From assembly GCA_041395625.1 (NCBI GenBank), contig JAWLAE010000001.1:1-64000 (forward strand): a stretch of 64,000 nucleotides of DNA, given 5' to 3'. The notes below the pieces were generated by a model. The model worked only from the letters and a program-made list of their open reading frames with translations, was not told the origin of the DNA and ran no database searches. Position numbers and translations under genes: made by a program. This DNA is from CADEED01 sp041395625 (GTDB taxonomy: Bacteria > Pseudomonadota > Gammaproteobacteria > Steroidobacterales > Steroidobacteraceae). How positions within the stretch are numbered: position 1 is the stretch's first letter; the number at the start of each line of letters is the position of its first letter. Below, one piece after another: positions 1 through 10,492 of the stretch.

Positions 1-2
1 AC

Positions 3-782
3 CGCTGCGCCGATATTCGGCCCGTGCAGGTGAAGTCGATCGAGCAACAGAGTTTGCAAGCGCTGCATCGCACCCGCTCCCTGTGGATGGGTACCCACAC
101 CGCACGGATCAATGCATTGCGCGGCTTCTGTCGCGAGTTCGGTATCACGATCGCCATCGGTGCGCGCGTCGGCGTCGAGCAAGTGGCGCGGTTACTGGCC
201 GATCCCGCCACAGCGATTCCGGCGCTGTTGCGCACGACCCTGCGCGCCGTGCTTGAGGAGATCCGTCTGCTGGAACTGCGCATCGCCGAACTTGAGCGCG
301 AGCTCGGCCAGTTGGCCCAGCACTCCCCGGCCTGCGTGACGTTGTTGTCGGTGCCAGGGGTCGGGCTACTCACCGCCACCGCGATGGTCGCGGCCACCGG
401 CGGTGATGTCGCACACTTCCAGGACGCGCGGCACTTCGCCTCCTGGTTCGGCCTCACACCCAAAGAACACTCTTCCGGCAACTCGCGCCATCTCGGGCGC
501 ATCAGCAAGCGCGGTGATCGGTACCTGCGCATGCTGCTGACGCATGGCGCCCGTTCCGTGCTGCAGGCCGCCACCGTCGCCCAGCGCTGCCATCGACCGC
601 TCGATCCGCTGCGCACCTGGGCGCTCGCCGTGCAGTCTCGAACCCATCGCAACAAAGCTGTTTGCGCGCTCGCCAACAAGCTCGCCCGCATCTGCTATGC
701 AACCTTGCGCGACGCCGAACCCTACAACGGCACGCAGACTGTCCGCAGACTTCGCCGCAGTGTTTATGCGCTGACGGCCTGA
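3..782 (+). CDS. IS110-family transposase, 5'-truncated by the window edge
   Basis: The open frame runs in from the window edge (codons readable from base 3) to TGA at 780-782, about 259 residues visible. The visible part has a coiled region rich in Leu/Glu and then a helix-hairpin-helix-like stretch, SVPGVGLLTATAMVA, followed by FASWFGLTPKEHSSG and RISKRGDRYLR. These mark the C-terminal transposase_20 domain of IS110/IS1111-type DEDD transposases. The N-terminal DEDD catalytic half is outside the window. No terminal repeat was recognised downstream, which fits the family because many members lack inverted ends. Whether the full element is intact cannot be judged. Confidence 0.88.
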   Translation, partial: RCADIRPVQVKSIEQQSLQALHRTRSLWMGTHTARINALRGFCREFGITIAIGARVGVEQVARLLADPATAIPALLRTTLRAVLEEIRLLELRIAELERELGQLAQHSPACVTLLSVPGVGLLTATAMVAATGGDVAHFQDARHFASWFGLTPKEHSSGNSRHLGRISKRGDRYLRMLLTHGARSVLQAATVAQRCHRPLDPLRTWALAVQSRTHRNKAVCALANKLARICYATLRDAEPYNGTQTVRRLRRSVYALTA

Positions 783-1077
783 CCAACCGAGAAACGCTAC
801 GCTTGACCTACCACCGCTTGCCACGAGACCGATCGCCCAGCATGGCCACCAGGGTCGCTCCCGCCTCGATGAACGCCGTTAACAAATCCGGCACTCACAC
901 TGCCGTTCGCAACGATTGGCGCTTCGAGGTTGCAGATTCCATCTCGGCACGGGCTATCAACAGCCCACTCCAGATGCCGAATAGTCGACTGCAAGCTTCC
1001 CCTCTCACGCCAGCACTATCGATCGGTCTCTTTACCGGCGGGAGGAGTCCATATACGATTTGTTAGCTGCCACTTGA
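783..1077. other. Gene-poor stretch after the transposase
   Basis: No coding frame here has convincing protein character. It presumably contains the right end of the IS110-type element and old flanking sequence. No inverted repeat, terminator or RNA gene was recognised. Confidence 0.4.
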
Positions 1078-1431
1078 TTACGCGCTTCGGGAAACACGAC
1101 TGTAACCAGATAGTCCGCAGCATTGGCACGACAAGTAACGGTCAGTGTAAAGATTCATCCACATCAAAGGAAACATGGGGTGGCCGGTAAACCACCCTCT
1201 GCATCGAGGGCAGCAACTCAGCGTCAGGCAAAGAATACATCCTGCTCCGGCAAGCAGGAAGACCAGGAAAAGCGCCCCGGCCAATGAACTGACTATGCCA
1301 CCAGAAGCAACGACGGAGAGCCAAAAGAACAGGAGGAGGTCCGTCCCCAGAACCAAGAGAAGAGCCCGGCGGGCCACGCTTCGCCTCCGGAAGTAGGTTA
1401 CGTATCTAGTGGGCGGCTTGGGTTCGAGCAC
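1078..1431 (-). CDS. Small membrane protein with C-terminal zinc-ribbon-like cysteines
   Basis: Two hydrophobic segments (around ALLLVLGTDLLLFFWLSVV and LAGALFLVFLLAGAGCILCL) are followed by CPRC, about 20 residues, and CQCCGL. This spacing resembles small proteobacterial membrane proteins ending in a zinc ribbon. The start is uncertain. The open frame extends upstream to a TTG at 1590, but the N-terminal part has no clear protein character. I chose GTG at 1431 because it directly precedes the conserved-looking region, and no good ribosome binding site decides it. It lies close to an IS element, so it could be a decayed gene. Function unknown. Confidence 0.45.
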   Translation of the reverse strand: MLEPKPPTRYVTYFRRRSVARRALLLVLGTDLLLFFWLSVVASGGIVSSLAGALFLVFLLAGAGCILCLTLSCCPRCRGWFTGHPMFPLMWMNLYTDRYLSCQCCGLSGYSRVSRSA

Positions 1432-1706
1432 TTCAACTCGGAGGCAGCTAACTATAATTTCGACTGCAATAGTGTCGTAATAAACTACGACAAAAGCGTC
1501 GAATAACGTGGTGGCCGTGCGGCAACATATTGATTTAACTACAGCACGCGTTGGATAACGCGTCAACTGGCGTTGTGAGTTATGCGACAAGCGAGCGAAA
1601 CAACCTGCGGGCAGCAGCCTGGACCCAGTCTAGCTACCGGGAGTGGTAATCCAGCCGGACAGTCGACCGCAGGTGACATATGGCTGGCTCCCGATACCCA
1701 GCCGCG

Positions 1707-2132
1707 TCAATCGTCGTGACGCACCCGGCTGCGGAGCTTTTTAGTGCGCTGATTCAGCGTCTTTGACTGCAAGCGCCGCTCTTTCGAAGCGCGTGTGGGC
1801 CGCGTGGCGTAGCGGGGTTTCGGGGGTGTTAGCGCCTCGAGGATCAGTTGCCGTAGTCGCTCCTCGGCGTCACGCAGATTGCGCTCACGGCTGCGCTGTG
1901 TTCTCGCGACGATGACGATATCGCCGGCAAGATTGAGTCGCGTACCGGCCAATGATCGCAAGCGCGTCTTCACGTCGAAGCGCAGGGTCTCATTGTTAGC
2001 CAGCGAGAAGCGCAGCTGAATGGCGCTCGATACCTTGTTGACGTTCTGGCCACCGGGACCTGAGGCGCGGATCGCGGTGACCTCCAGATCCTCATCGGGT
2101 ATCGTGAGTCCGGGCCGGATCTCGATCGCCAT
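1707..2132 (-). CDS. arfB: Peptidyl-tRNA hydrolase ArfB (ribosome rescue)
   Basis: This 141-residue protein carries the class-I release-factor GGQ motif in the context ASGPGGQNVNKV near residue 30. A basic, Arg/Lys-rich C-terminal tail follows (ASKERRLQSKTLNQRTKKLRSR). This is the ArfB (YaeJ) architecture: a catalytic domain plus a tail that enters the empty mRNA channel of stalled ribosomes and triggers peptidyl-tRNA hydrolysis. I chose the ATG at 2132 (MAIEIRP) over upstream in-frame starts because family members begin just before this segment. It lies 10 bp after the mechanosensitive channel gene and is probably co-transcribed with it. Confidence 0.93.
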   Translation of the reverse strand: MAIEIRPGLTIPDEDLEVTAIRASGPGGQNVNKVSSAIQLRFSLANNETLRFDVKTRLRSLAGTRLNLAGDIVIVARTQRSRERNLRDAEERLRQLILEALTPPKPRYATRPTRASKERRLQSKTLNQRTKKLRSRVRHDD

Positions 2133-2142
2133 CGATCGGCCG

Positions 2143-3573
2143 CTAGTTCGCTTGCGTGGGTGGATTGCCGAGTGGGCCCGCGCCGCTCGTGAGCAGCCGC
2201 ACATCGTGCTGTCTGACCGGAATCGTCACGCCATGCTTGCGGAACAACCGAAAGATCTCACGATTGATGTCGGAGCGCACATTGTTGACGCCGTTCATCG
2301 GGTCCCGAATCCAGAAGCGCGCCTCGCAGCGCATGCCGTAGTCCTCGAAGCTCATCAGGCGTGAGACGGGGCCGGGCTCTTTCAGTACGCGGGGATGCTG
2401 CGCGGCCGCCTCGATCAACAGACGTAGCGCGAGCTCGGGGTCGTCGGCATAGCTCACCATCACTGGCAGCCGCAGTCGTACGCGCTGATCGGAGTAGCTC
2501 CAGTTGATCACGGAGTTGGTGATCAGATTCTGGTTCGGCACGAGTGTCTCGACGCCATCGCGGTCGCGCACGACGACATATCGGCCGCGCAGCTCCTGCA
2601 CCCAGCCAAAATTCTCGGTGCTGGTGCCGGTGTGGCCGGTGAAACTGATCACGTCGCCGGGCTTGATGGATTTATCCATCAACAAAACGAAGCCGGAGAC
2701 GAAATTGCTGGCGATGGCCTGCAGGCCGAAGCCGAGGCCGAGGCCGACGGCGCCGGTCAGGACCGTGAGCGCGGTGATATCGACGCCCGCGGCATTGATA
2801 CCGAGTAACAACCCGAGACCGACCAGCAGGAAGTACACGGACTTGGAGATGCCGATCCGCGTCGACATCGCCACACCATCGAGGCGCATCACCCGGCGCT
2901 CCACCGCGCGTGCGACCAGCGACGTGATGATCATGAAGCCGGTGACGACGACCACGCCCTTGAGTAATGCCCACAACGTGAACGTGGCCTTGCCAGGCAG
3001 CAGATCGAAGCCGTCGAGGTAGCGTTCGGCGGCGCTGAACCAGCCTAACAGCTCGAAGCTCAGCATCAGCCACACGACGATCGTGATCTGGGTCTCCCAC
3101 GTTTTCACCCAGCTCTTGGGGCCGAGCGACAACCGCAGCAGATAGATGCCAAGGCTGACCAACAGCAGCGCCGTGACGAGCTGCAAGGTAACGTCGATCA
3201 CTGCTGTATGCAGATCGAGGATCGCCAGCACTGCGCGCACACCAAGCAGCAGTACGGCCGCAAAGAAGAATGGCGCCAGCCGCACGGTGGCTTCGATCAG
3301 CAGCATCTGCCAGCGCGGATGATCGGGTGAGGGCGGGTACTTTTCGTACCAGCGGCGCACGAAGTGCGCGCCGACGATGGCGATCAACACGGCAACGACG
3401 ATGCCGACGACTTCGCCGAGGACGTCGGGGCGTGTCAATTGCGCGAACAGTTCACTCGGCTTGGGTCCGTCTGCAACGGGTGTTTCGGCGGTCGCCGCTG
3501 CGGCCCAGCCGGCGGCGCTAGCCATTAGGCCGACGAGCGCTGCACTACACGTTGGCAGGAGGTGACGGATCAC
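2143..3573 (-). CDS. MscS-family small-conductance mechanosensitive channel
   Basis: A 476-residue inner-membrane protein with an N-terminal signal-like segment and several transmembrane helices in the first 270 residues. It has the MscS pore-lining helix and beta-domain signature (GLGLGFGLQAIASNFVSGF, then KPGDVI, then a VPNQNLITNSVINWS segment). Such channels gate under membrane tension and release solutes during osmotic downshock. The protein is longer than E. coli MscS (286 residues), so it is a medium-size relative. Its start overlaps the stop of the upstream DUF465 gene by 4 bp (ATGA), which implies translational coupling. Confidence 0.92.
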   Translation of the reverse strand: MIRHLLPTCSAALVGLMASAAGWAAAATAETPVADGPKPSELFAQLTRPDVLGEVVGIVVAVLIAIVGAHFVRRWYEKYPPSPDHPRWQMLLIEATVRLAPFFFAAVLLLGVRAVLAILDLHTAVIDVTLQLVTALLLVSLGIYLLRLSLGPKSWVKTWETQITIVVWLMLSFELLGWFSAAERYLDGFDLLPGKATFTLWALLKGVVVVTGFMIITSLVARAVERRVMRLDGVAMSTRIGISKSVYFLLVGLGLLLGINAAGVDITALTVLTGAVGLGLGFGLQAIASNFVSGFVLLMDKSIKPGDVISFTGHTGTSTENFGWVQELRGRYVVVRDRDGVETLVPNQNLITNSVINWSYSDQRVRLRLPVMVSYADDPELALRLLIEAAAQHPRVLKEPGPVSRLMSFEDYGMRCEARFWIRDPMNGVNNVRSDINREIFRLFRKHGVTIPVRQHDVRLLTSGAGPLGNPPTQAN

Positions 3574-3797
3574 GCGTTCAGATTCGGAATGAGTTCGCTC
3601 TCGAGCCGCAGGATCTGGTCCTTGAGGCCGAGCTTGCGTTTCTTGAGGCGTTTGAGCTGCAGCTGGTCGACATGAATGTCGAGCGACAGGCGCTGGATGA
3701 CCTCGTCGAGGTCACGGTGCTCGATGCGTAGGTCACGTAGGCGTTGCACGTTGCGGAATAGCTCGCGGTCGACGTTGTCTTCTTCAGTTTCCGACAT
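3570..3797 (-). CDS. YdcH/DUF465-family small coiled-coil protein
   Basis: A 75-residue, highly charged protein with heptad-like Leu spacing (ELFRNVQRLRDLRIEHRDLDEVI, then LKRLKKRKLGLKDQILRLESEL). It matches the DUF465/YdcH family of short helical proteins of unknown function. I chose the ATG at 3797 (MSETEED) rather than the frame's earlier start because it gives the normal family length. The stop overlaps the mechanosensitive-channel start by 4 bp. Confidence 0.85.
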   Translation of the reverse strand: MSETEEDNVDRELFRNVQRLRDLRIEHRDLDEVIQRLSLDIHVDQLQLKRLKKRKLGLKDQILRLESELIPNLNA

Positions 3798-4650
3798 GGG
3801 CCCGTTCGAAGCGGTCAGTGATGGGTTCGAGTCCATCCGCTAGCTTAAGCCAGCGGCCGAGGGGATTCCACGGCACGGCCGGGTCGTGGAAGTCGGAGCC
3901 AAGCGAGGCGGCGAGCCGGAATTTGCGACATAACGATGCAATCCGATCCGTGTCGCCGGGGCTCATGCCGGCAATACTCGCCTCGAGGCCGATACCACCG
4001 GCTGCGGCGAACTCGCCCACCAGGGTGCGCAGGCCGCCGGCCGAGAGTCGATAACGATGCGGGTGCGCCAGCACGATGTGCGGGGTCGCCGTACGCAACG
4101 CTGCGAGCGTGGGCTCGAGTGCCGGCCACTCGATCGGCACATGGCCAGGCTTGCTGCGATTGAGCCAGCGGTCGAAGGCGTGCTGTGTGTCGTCGGCGAA
4201 CCCGCCGCTAACGAGTTCCCGGGCGATGTGTAACCGGGTCGGCGAGCGGTGTGCGGTATTGATGCGCAGGGCCATGTCGCGCCCGGGCAAGCGTCCGCGC
4301 TGCGCCAGTCGGTCGCCGATCTCGACGATGCGCTCGCGCCGACGGTGTGTGATCGCGTCGATGTGCTGCTGCAGTGCCGGGGCCTCGGCGGCGACGCCGA
4401 GACCAAGCACGTGGATGGCTTGGCCGCGATAGCTGCCGGACACCTCGACGCCGCGCACGAACGTGATGCCGGCCCGCTCGCAGGCTGCCGCGGCCTCCTC
4501 GAGCCCGCTCAGCGTATCGTGGTCGGTCAAGGCCAGCACGCGCACGTTGCGAGCAGCAGCGCGTTCGACCAGGTCGGTCGGCGACAGCAGGCCGTCGGAG
4601 TAGTGGCTATGGGTATGGAAATCGACTCGAGTTTCGCTGGCACTGTTCAC
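3784..4650 (-). CDS. PHP-domain phosphoesterase (RNase AM / YciV-like)
   Basis: A 288-residue protein opening with the PHP metal-binding motif DFHTHSHYSDG. LTDHDT, HPHRY and SDFH motifs, all metal ligands of the PHP fold, come further along. Length and motif order match the YciV/TrpH group, whose E. coli member is a 5'-3' exonuclease / nucleoside 3',5'-bisphosphate phosphatase. I chose GTG at 4650 because the PHP fold starts eight codons later and the upstream extension is Arg-rich nonsense. Its 5' end is only 23 bp from the divergent nucleotidase gene. It overlaps the DUF465 gene start by 14 bp. Confidence 0.88.
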   Translation of the reverse strand: MNSASETRVDFHTHSHYSDGLLSPTDLVERAAARNVRVLALTDHDTLSGLEEAAAACERAGITFVRGVEVSGSYRGQAIHVLGLGVAAEAPALQQHIDAITHRRRERIVEIGDRLAQRGRLPGRDMALRINTAHRSPTRLHIARELVSGGFADDTQHAFDRWLNRSKPGHVPIEWPALEPTLAALRTATPHIVLAHPHRYRLSAGGLRTLVGEFAAAGGIGLEASIAGMSPGDTDRIASLCRKFRLAASLGSDFHDPAVPWNPLGRWLKLADGLEPITDRFERAHVGN

Positions 4651-4673
4651 GGTCGCGGTATCATACGCGGCTG

Positions 4674-5402
4674 ATGCAGCACCCGGTCCAAGACTCGCGC
4701 CCCGATCTCGCCACTCCGCTGGATTGGTCTGCGATCGACACGGTTTGCCTCGATCTCGACGGGACTTTGCTCGATCTCGCCTACGACAACCATATCTGGA
4801 CGCGGCTCGTACCGCGCCGTTATGCCGCCCGGCGCGCACTGTCGCTGGAGGCGGCCTATGCAGAGCTCGCCCCGCGGTTCAAATCGCGTGAAGGCACGCT
4901 CGAGTGGTACTGCATCGATTTCTGGAGCCGCGAGCTGGACCTCGATATCGTTGGTCTACACCATGAAGCGCGCGCACTGGTGGGCTGGTTGCCGGGCGCG
5001 CAACGCTTTCTCAAGCTCGTGCGCGGCGCTGGCAAACGCCTCGTGCTGCTCACCAATTCACATCCCAAGACGCTCGCGATCAAGCATGACTACACGCGGG
5101 TGCTGGATCATCTGCACGAAGCGGCGAGCTCAGCCGAGTTCGACGCGCCGAAAGAGCAGCCGTTGTTCTGGCGGCGCGCGCAGGCGCGGTTCGCCTTCGA
5201 TCCGGCCCGCACGCTGTTCGCCGATGACAGCCTGCCCGTGCTGCGAGCGGCTCGTGCCGCAGGGATACGCTGGGTGATCGGCGTGGGACGGCCGGATTCG
5301 ACCGCGGCCGCGCGGGTGCATGCGGAATTCACCTGCGTCGAAGCCGTGGCGGAGCTGGGCGCGACACTGGGCCCCCGCGACAGTCAAGGCGCGAGTGGTT
5401 AG
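4674..5402 (+). CDS. yrfG: HAD-family GMP/IMP nucleotidase (YrfG-like)
   Basis: A 242-residue HAD-superfamily hydrolase. Motif I is CLDLDGTLLDLAYDN around residue 26, motif II is LLTNSHP, motif III is the Lys of APKEQP, and motif IV is FADDSLPVL. The IDTVCLDLDGTLLDL opening followed by W..LVP is typical of YrfG, a 5'-nucleotidase acting on GMP and IMP. The start at ATG 4674 gives the usual length. The gene is divergent from the PHP gene and convergent with rhlB. Confidence 0.88.
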   Translation: MQHPVQDSRPDLATPLDWSAIDTVCLDLDGTLLDLAYDNHIWTRLVPRRYAARRALSLEAAYAELAPRFKSREGTLEWYCIDFWSRELDLDIVGLHHEARALVGWLPGAQRFLKLVRGAGKRLVLLTNSHPKTLAIKHDYTRVLDHLHEAASSAEFDAPKEQPLFWRRAQARFAFDPARTLFADDSLPVLRAARAAGIRWVIGVGRPDSTAAARVHAEFTCVEAVAELGATLGPRDSQGASG

Positions 5403-5427
5403 TTTGCCAAGACTCCCGCCATCGGCG

Positions 5428-6765
5428 CTAGCGCGAACCGCCACCGCGCGACCGGTTCGGCGGTCGTCGTCCACCGCCCCCGCCGCTGCGGCTCTGGCCG
5501 CCGCGCGGCGGTCCACCGCGCCGCCCGCCGCCGCCTGAGCTGCCGTGGCGCGGTCCATCGGGGCGTGGCCGGTAGGCCGCGACTTTGACGTCTTTTGCTA
5601 ACAAGTCGGGTGTGACCGGCACCACCGGGATCTTGTGACCGATGTAGTCCTCGATCTCCGGCAGCGAGATCGCATATTCCTCACAGCCGAAGCTGATCGC
5701 GTCGCCCTCGGCGCCGGCGCGCGCCGTACGGCCGATGCGGTGCACGTAGTCGGCACGATCCTGCGGCAGGTCGTAGTTGAAGACGTGACTGACATCCGGA
5801 ATATGCAGGCCGCGTGACGCGACGTCGGTGGCGATCAGCACGGCCAGCTCGCCGCTGTGGAACTCGCGCATGAGGCGCAGCCGCTTGTTTTGCGGCACAT
5901 CGCCGGACAGCGCTTGCGCGGACAGGCCATTGGCCACCAGCGCCGCCTCGAGCTTCTCGGCCACACGTTTGGTATTGACGAACACCATCGTGCGATGTGC
6001 GTCCGTCTGCTTCAGCAGGCCGATCAGCAGCGGAATCTTCTCTTCCATCGCCGGGAAGTAGATGCTCTGGCGCACGAGGTCGGCGGTCATGCGATCGGGC
6101 TCGATGCGCACGAGCTCGGGCTCGTTCATGTGTTCATAGGCCAGCTCGAGCACGCGATGTGAGAGAGTGGCGGAAAACAGCATCGATTGCCGCTTGTCGG
6201 GGTCCGGCATGCGCCGCAGGATGTAGCGTATGTCGGCGATGAAGCCGAGATCGAACATCCGATCGGCTTCGTCGAGTACCACGACCTGTACGTGGCGCAT
6301 GTCGTAGACGTGCTGCTTGAAATAGTCGATCACGCGTCCCGGCGTGCCGATCAGCACGTCGATGCCATCGGCGAGCTGCTGACGCTGCTTCTCGTAGTCG
6401 ACGCCACCATAGACGACTGCGGTCTTCAGGCCGGTGTGTCGACCCAGGACCTCGGCGTCCTTGGAAATCTGTAAAGCCAGCTCACGCGTCGGCGCCAATA
6501 CGAGCGCCCGAATACCGGTGGCACTGCGGCCGGGTGCCGGCGGATGCGTGAGCAGGCGCTGATAGAGCGCCACCAGGAACGCTGCGGTCTTGCCCGTGCC
6601 GGTCTGTGCTTGGCCGGCGACATCTCGCCCCTGAAGGGCGAAGGGCAGGGTCATGGCCTGCACGGGCGTCGCCTTGACGAAGCCGGCGTCGGCGATGCCG
6701 CGAGCGACCTCGGGCACGAGCTCGAGACTGTCGAAACGCAGGTCTGAAAGATGTTTATCGGTCAT
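5428..6765 (-). CDS. rhlB: ATP-dependent DEAD-box RNA helicase RhlB
   Basis: A 445-residue DEAD-box helicase. The Q motif FVKATPVQ is followed by motif I AQTGTGKT, Ia PTRELA, II DEAD, III SAT, V ATDVASRG and VI HRIGRTAR. The C-terminus is a low-complexity Gly/Arg tail of about 50 residues (RG and RGG repeats), which probably binds RNA and may anchor the helicase to the degradosome. Its position divergent from trxA-rho matches E. coli rhlB, the degradosome helicase, and supports the name over RhlE. Confidence 0.92.
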   Translation of the reverse strand: MTDKHLSDLRFDSLELVPEVARGIADAGFVKATPVQAMTLPFALQGRDVAGQAQTGTGKTAAFLVALYQRLLTHPPAPGRSATGIRALVLAPTRELALQISKDAEVLGRHTGLKTAVVYGGVDYEKQRQQLADGIDVLIGTPGRVIDYFKQHVYDMRHVQVVVLDEADRMFDLGFIADIRYILRRMPDPDKRQSMLFSATLSHRVLELAYEHMNEPELVRIEPDRMTADLVRQSIYFPAMEEKIPLLIGLLKQTDAHRTMVFVNTKRVAEKLEAALVANGLSAQALSGDVPQNKRLRLMREFHSGELAVLIATDVASRGLHIPDVSHVFNYDLPQDRADYVHRIGRTARAGAEGDAISFGCEEYAISLPEIEDYIGHKIPVVPVTPDLLAKDVKVAAYRPRPDGPRHGSSGGGGRRGGPPRGGQSRSGGGGGRRPPNRSRGGGSR

Positions 6766-7011
6766 TTGGTAATTTCAAAGCTTGCAAATCTCCCCGAGAA
6801 CGGCTACAAAATACGCCCAAGCCGCGATGGTCTAGTTGCCCTCGCCGCGCGAATCAACTTCCCGGTTACCCGGTCGATCCCTCTAATATTAGGGCTATAC
6901 CCGCAAGCGCAAGCTGCAATTCTAACTCCTTTGTCGGCCGCCGTGGCACGGCTTTCACGCCGCCCGCCCCGACAAACATTTCAACCTATTTCTGTCGACT
7001 CGTTTTGAAGA

Positions 7012-7045
7012 GCGGGTCACCCATCAACGGAGGTTTACCCGCGTG
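7012..7045 (+). promoter_or_regulatory. Possible hairpin around the trxA ribosome binding site
   Basis: GCGGGT (7012-7017) can pair with ACCCGC (7037-7042), which abuts the GTG start codon. The Shine-Dalgarno GGAGG (7029-7033) falls in the loop. Such a fold could tune thioredoxin translation. Only complementarity is seen, with no conservation evidence. Confidence 0.3.
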
Positions 7046-7372
7046 AGTAGCCAGCACATCGTGCACACCAGCGACGCAACATTCGGCGAGGACGTTCTGA
7101 AGTCCGACAAGCCGGTATTACTCGATTTTTGGGCCGAATGGTGTGGCCCCTGCAAGATGATCGCCCCGATCCTGGACGAGCTCTCCGTGGAGTATCAGGA
7201 CAAGGTGAAGATCGCCAAATTGAACATCGACGAAAATCCGCAGACGCCGCCCAAATTCGGTATCCGCGGTATCCCGACGCTGATCCTGTTCAAGAACGGG
7301 ACGGTCGAGGCGCAAAAGGTCGGCGCGCTCTCCAAATCGCAGCTCGCCGCATTTCTGGACAGCAACCTGTGA
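7043..7372 (+). CDS. trxA: Thioredoxin TrxA
   Basis: A 109-residue single-domain thioredoxin with the active site WCGPCK, the cis-proline loop GIPTL and the LLDFWAEW strand. It reduces disulfides in cytosolic proteins with electrons from thioredoxin reductase. The start is GTG at 7043, with GGAGG eight to nine bases upstream. It directly precedes rho and faces away from rhlB, the classical gammaproteobacterial arrangement. Confidence 0.96.
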   Translation: MSSQHIVHTSDATFGEDVLKSDKPVLLDFWAEWCGPCKMIAPILDELSVEYQDKVKIAKLNIDENPQTPPKFGIRGIPTLILFKNGTVEAQKVGALSKSQLAAFLDSNL

Positions 7373-7380
7373 GAGGGTAC

Positions 7381-8835
<1,455 letters not shown>

Positions 8836-8991
8836 AAGCGGCCCAGTGGGGCGCCGGCGAGCGCTCAACTGTGCACCAGATCACAGGCAGACCGCGTCGC
8901 GAGCGGGCGACGCTGGCAGTCTGGCGCTCAATGCACCAATATTCGTGGGCTTGTTTGTCAGGCTTGTCTATCAGCCTTTGAGGGGTCGCGG

Positions 8992-9888
8992 ATGCGTGCC
9001 GGCATAGCCGTTGTTTGTCTCCTGATGTCCGGTTGTTCGGTCATGGATTTCTTCCGTGGCCGCGAGGCTGCGCCGGCCGAAGAACAGCCCACGGCGCGCC
9101 GCGCCGAACCTGCGCCCAAGCCCAGCGATGTTTTGAAGCCACCGCCCCGGGATATTGCGAGCCCGGTCTCTGACTACTTCTATGTTCGTGCCGGCTACTA
9201 TGCACCGAAGGTGGCGACGACGCTGCGGCTCGATTCGGACTTCGGCACACCAGGCACCGTGCTGAGTGCAGAGGATGATTTCGGCTTGACCGACGCGCCG
9301 GACCAGGGGCAGCTAGAGTTCATGATGCGCATGCGCGAGCGCAATCGAGTGCGCGTGAACTTCCTGCAGCTGGACCGCGATTCGCGGGTCGATCTCACCC
9401 GGCAGATCGATTTCGGCAACCAGACCTTTCTGGTCGATGATCGCGTGGCCGCGCTGCTCGACTGGCGTATGATCTCGCTCACTTACACCTATTCCATATT
9501 CAAGCGCGAGCGCTTCGAGTTAGGCGCCGGCATTGGTGCGCATATTCTGGTAGCCGAGGCGCGTGGCTCGGTGCCAGCCCGCAACCAGCGTGAACAGGCC
9601 ACCGGTGCTGGTGCGTTTCCCACGATTGCCGCCGATGCGGCATTCCGTATCTCCAAGCGCTGGGCGGTGACGGCACGCGCGCAGCAGTTCTCCACCAGCA
9701 TCGGCAAGTTCGATGGCTCCCTCTCGGATTACCATCTGGACGTGCAATATCGGTTCCGACGCAACTTCGCTTTCGGTCTGGGCTATACGTCGACCAAGGT
9801 GAAGGTCGAAGTCACCGATTCCGATTTCCCAGGGCTGTTCGATCTCAGCACCAAGGGCCCAGAGCTGTTCATGCGAGTGAGCTTCTAG
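8992..9888 (+). CDS. Predicted outer-membrane beta-barrel lipoprotein
   Basis: A 298-residue protein with a short signal peptide and lipobox LMSGC around residues 11-15, then a Pro/Ala/Glu-rich linker. From about residue 60 alternating hydrophobic/polar strands (FYVRAGYYAPK, RVRVNFLQLDRDS, HLDVQYRFRRNFAFGLGYTS) end in a C-terminal aromatic (MRVSF). This is the pattern of a small outer-membrane barrel. ATG 8992 is preceded by AGGGG at a good distance. I do not recognise the family. Confidence 0.65.
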   Translation: MRAGIAVVCLLMSGCSVMDFFRGREAAPAEEQPTARRAEPAPKPSDVLKPPPRDIASPVSDYFYVRAGYYAPKVATTLRLDSDFGTPGTVLSAEDDFGLTDAPDQGQLEFMMRMRERNRVRVNFLQLDRDSRVDLTRQIDFGNQTFLVDDRVAALLDWRMISLTYTYSIFKRERFELGAGIGAHILVAEARGSVPARNQREQATGAGAFPTIAADAAFRISKRWAVTARAQQFSTSIGKFDGSLSDYHLDVQYRFRRNFAFGLGYTSTKVKVEVTDSDFPGLFDLSTKGPELFMRVSF

Positions 9889-9973
9889 CGCAGCACTTTG
9901 TTGCAGCGCAACTTGCGTTGGAGCGTGGCAAGAGTAGTTTGTAGCTTCGGCAACAGCTCTTACGGTGGCGGCT

Positions 9974-10471
9974 ATGAGCGTAACGCATGGTGGCTTGTTG
10001 GTGCTTGCGGCGCTCGTGCTGTCCGCGTGTTCCGAACCACCGGTCACGTTGCCGGAAGAGCGCCATACGGCACTCGAGACCGCTTTCAATGGCGGCGATG
10101 TCGACGCTTGCGTGGCGCTCTATACCGAAGATGCCGAGATCCTCGCGGAAGACGCGCCCATCGTGCGCGGGCGCCGCGCGATACGCGAGTATTTCGTGGA
10201 CCAGGCCGCGCGCGAAATCCAGCTCGACACGGAGACGGCGCTCAGTATCGCCTCCGGTGATCTCGCGGTGGAGCAGGGCACCTATCGGATTCGCAACGTC
10301 AAGGTTGGCCAGGACGTCGAATACGGCGAATACCTGCACGTGTGGCGACGCGGCGACGATGGCCTGTGGCATATCTTTCGCACCATGATCAACATGACGC
10401 AGGCGCAACGAGGATCAGTTTCCGTTTCGCCGGAAGCGGCAGCCGCCGATCCGGCGGATGCACCTGAGTAG
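9974..10471 (+). CDS. SnoaL/ketosteroid-isomerase-like lipoprotein
   Basis: A 165-residue protein with a signal peptide ending in lipobox LSAC, then one NTF2-like domain (ALETAFNGGDVDACVALYTEDAEIL, a conserved RGRRAIREYF, and W..IFRTM near the end). This is typical of the SgcJ/EcaC/DUF4440 group. The substrate and enzymatic activity are unknown, and many of these are non-catalytic. I chose ATG 9974 over GTG 9965 because it begins the signal peptide cleanly. It precedes the DUF892 gene by 21 bp. Confidence 0.72.
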   Translation: MSVTHGGLLVLAALVLSACSEPPVTLPEERHTALETAFNGGDVDACVALYTEDAEILAEDAPIVRGRRAIREYFVDQAAREIQLDTETALSIASGDLAVEQGTYRIRNVKVGQDVEYGEYLHVWRRGDDGLWHIFRTMINMTQAQRGSVSVSPEAAAADPADAPE

Positions 10472-10492
10472 CGCAATTCCAAGGAGTCGTGC

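Noticed and set aside
662..1066. Open frame overlapping and following the IS110 transposase
   Set aside because: Starts out of frame within the transposase and has no recognisable protein features.
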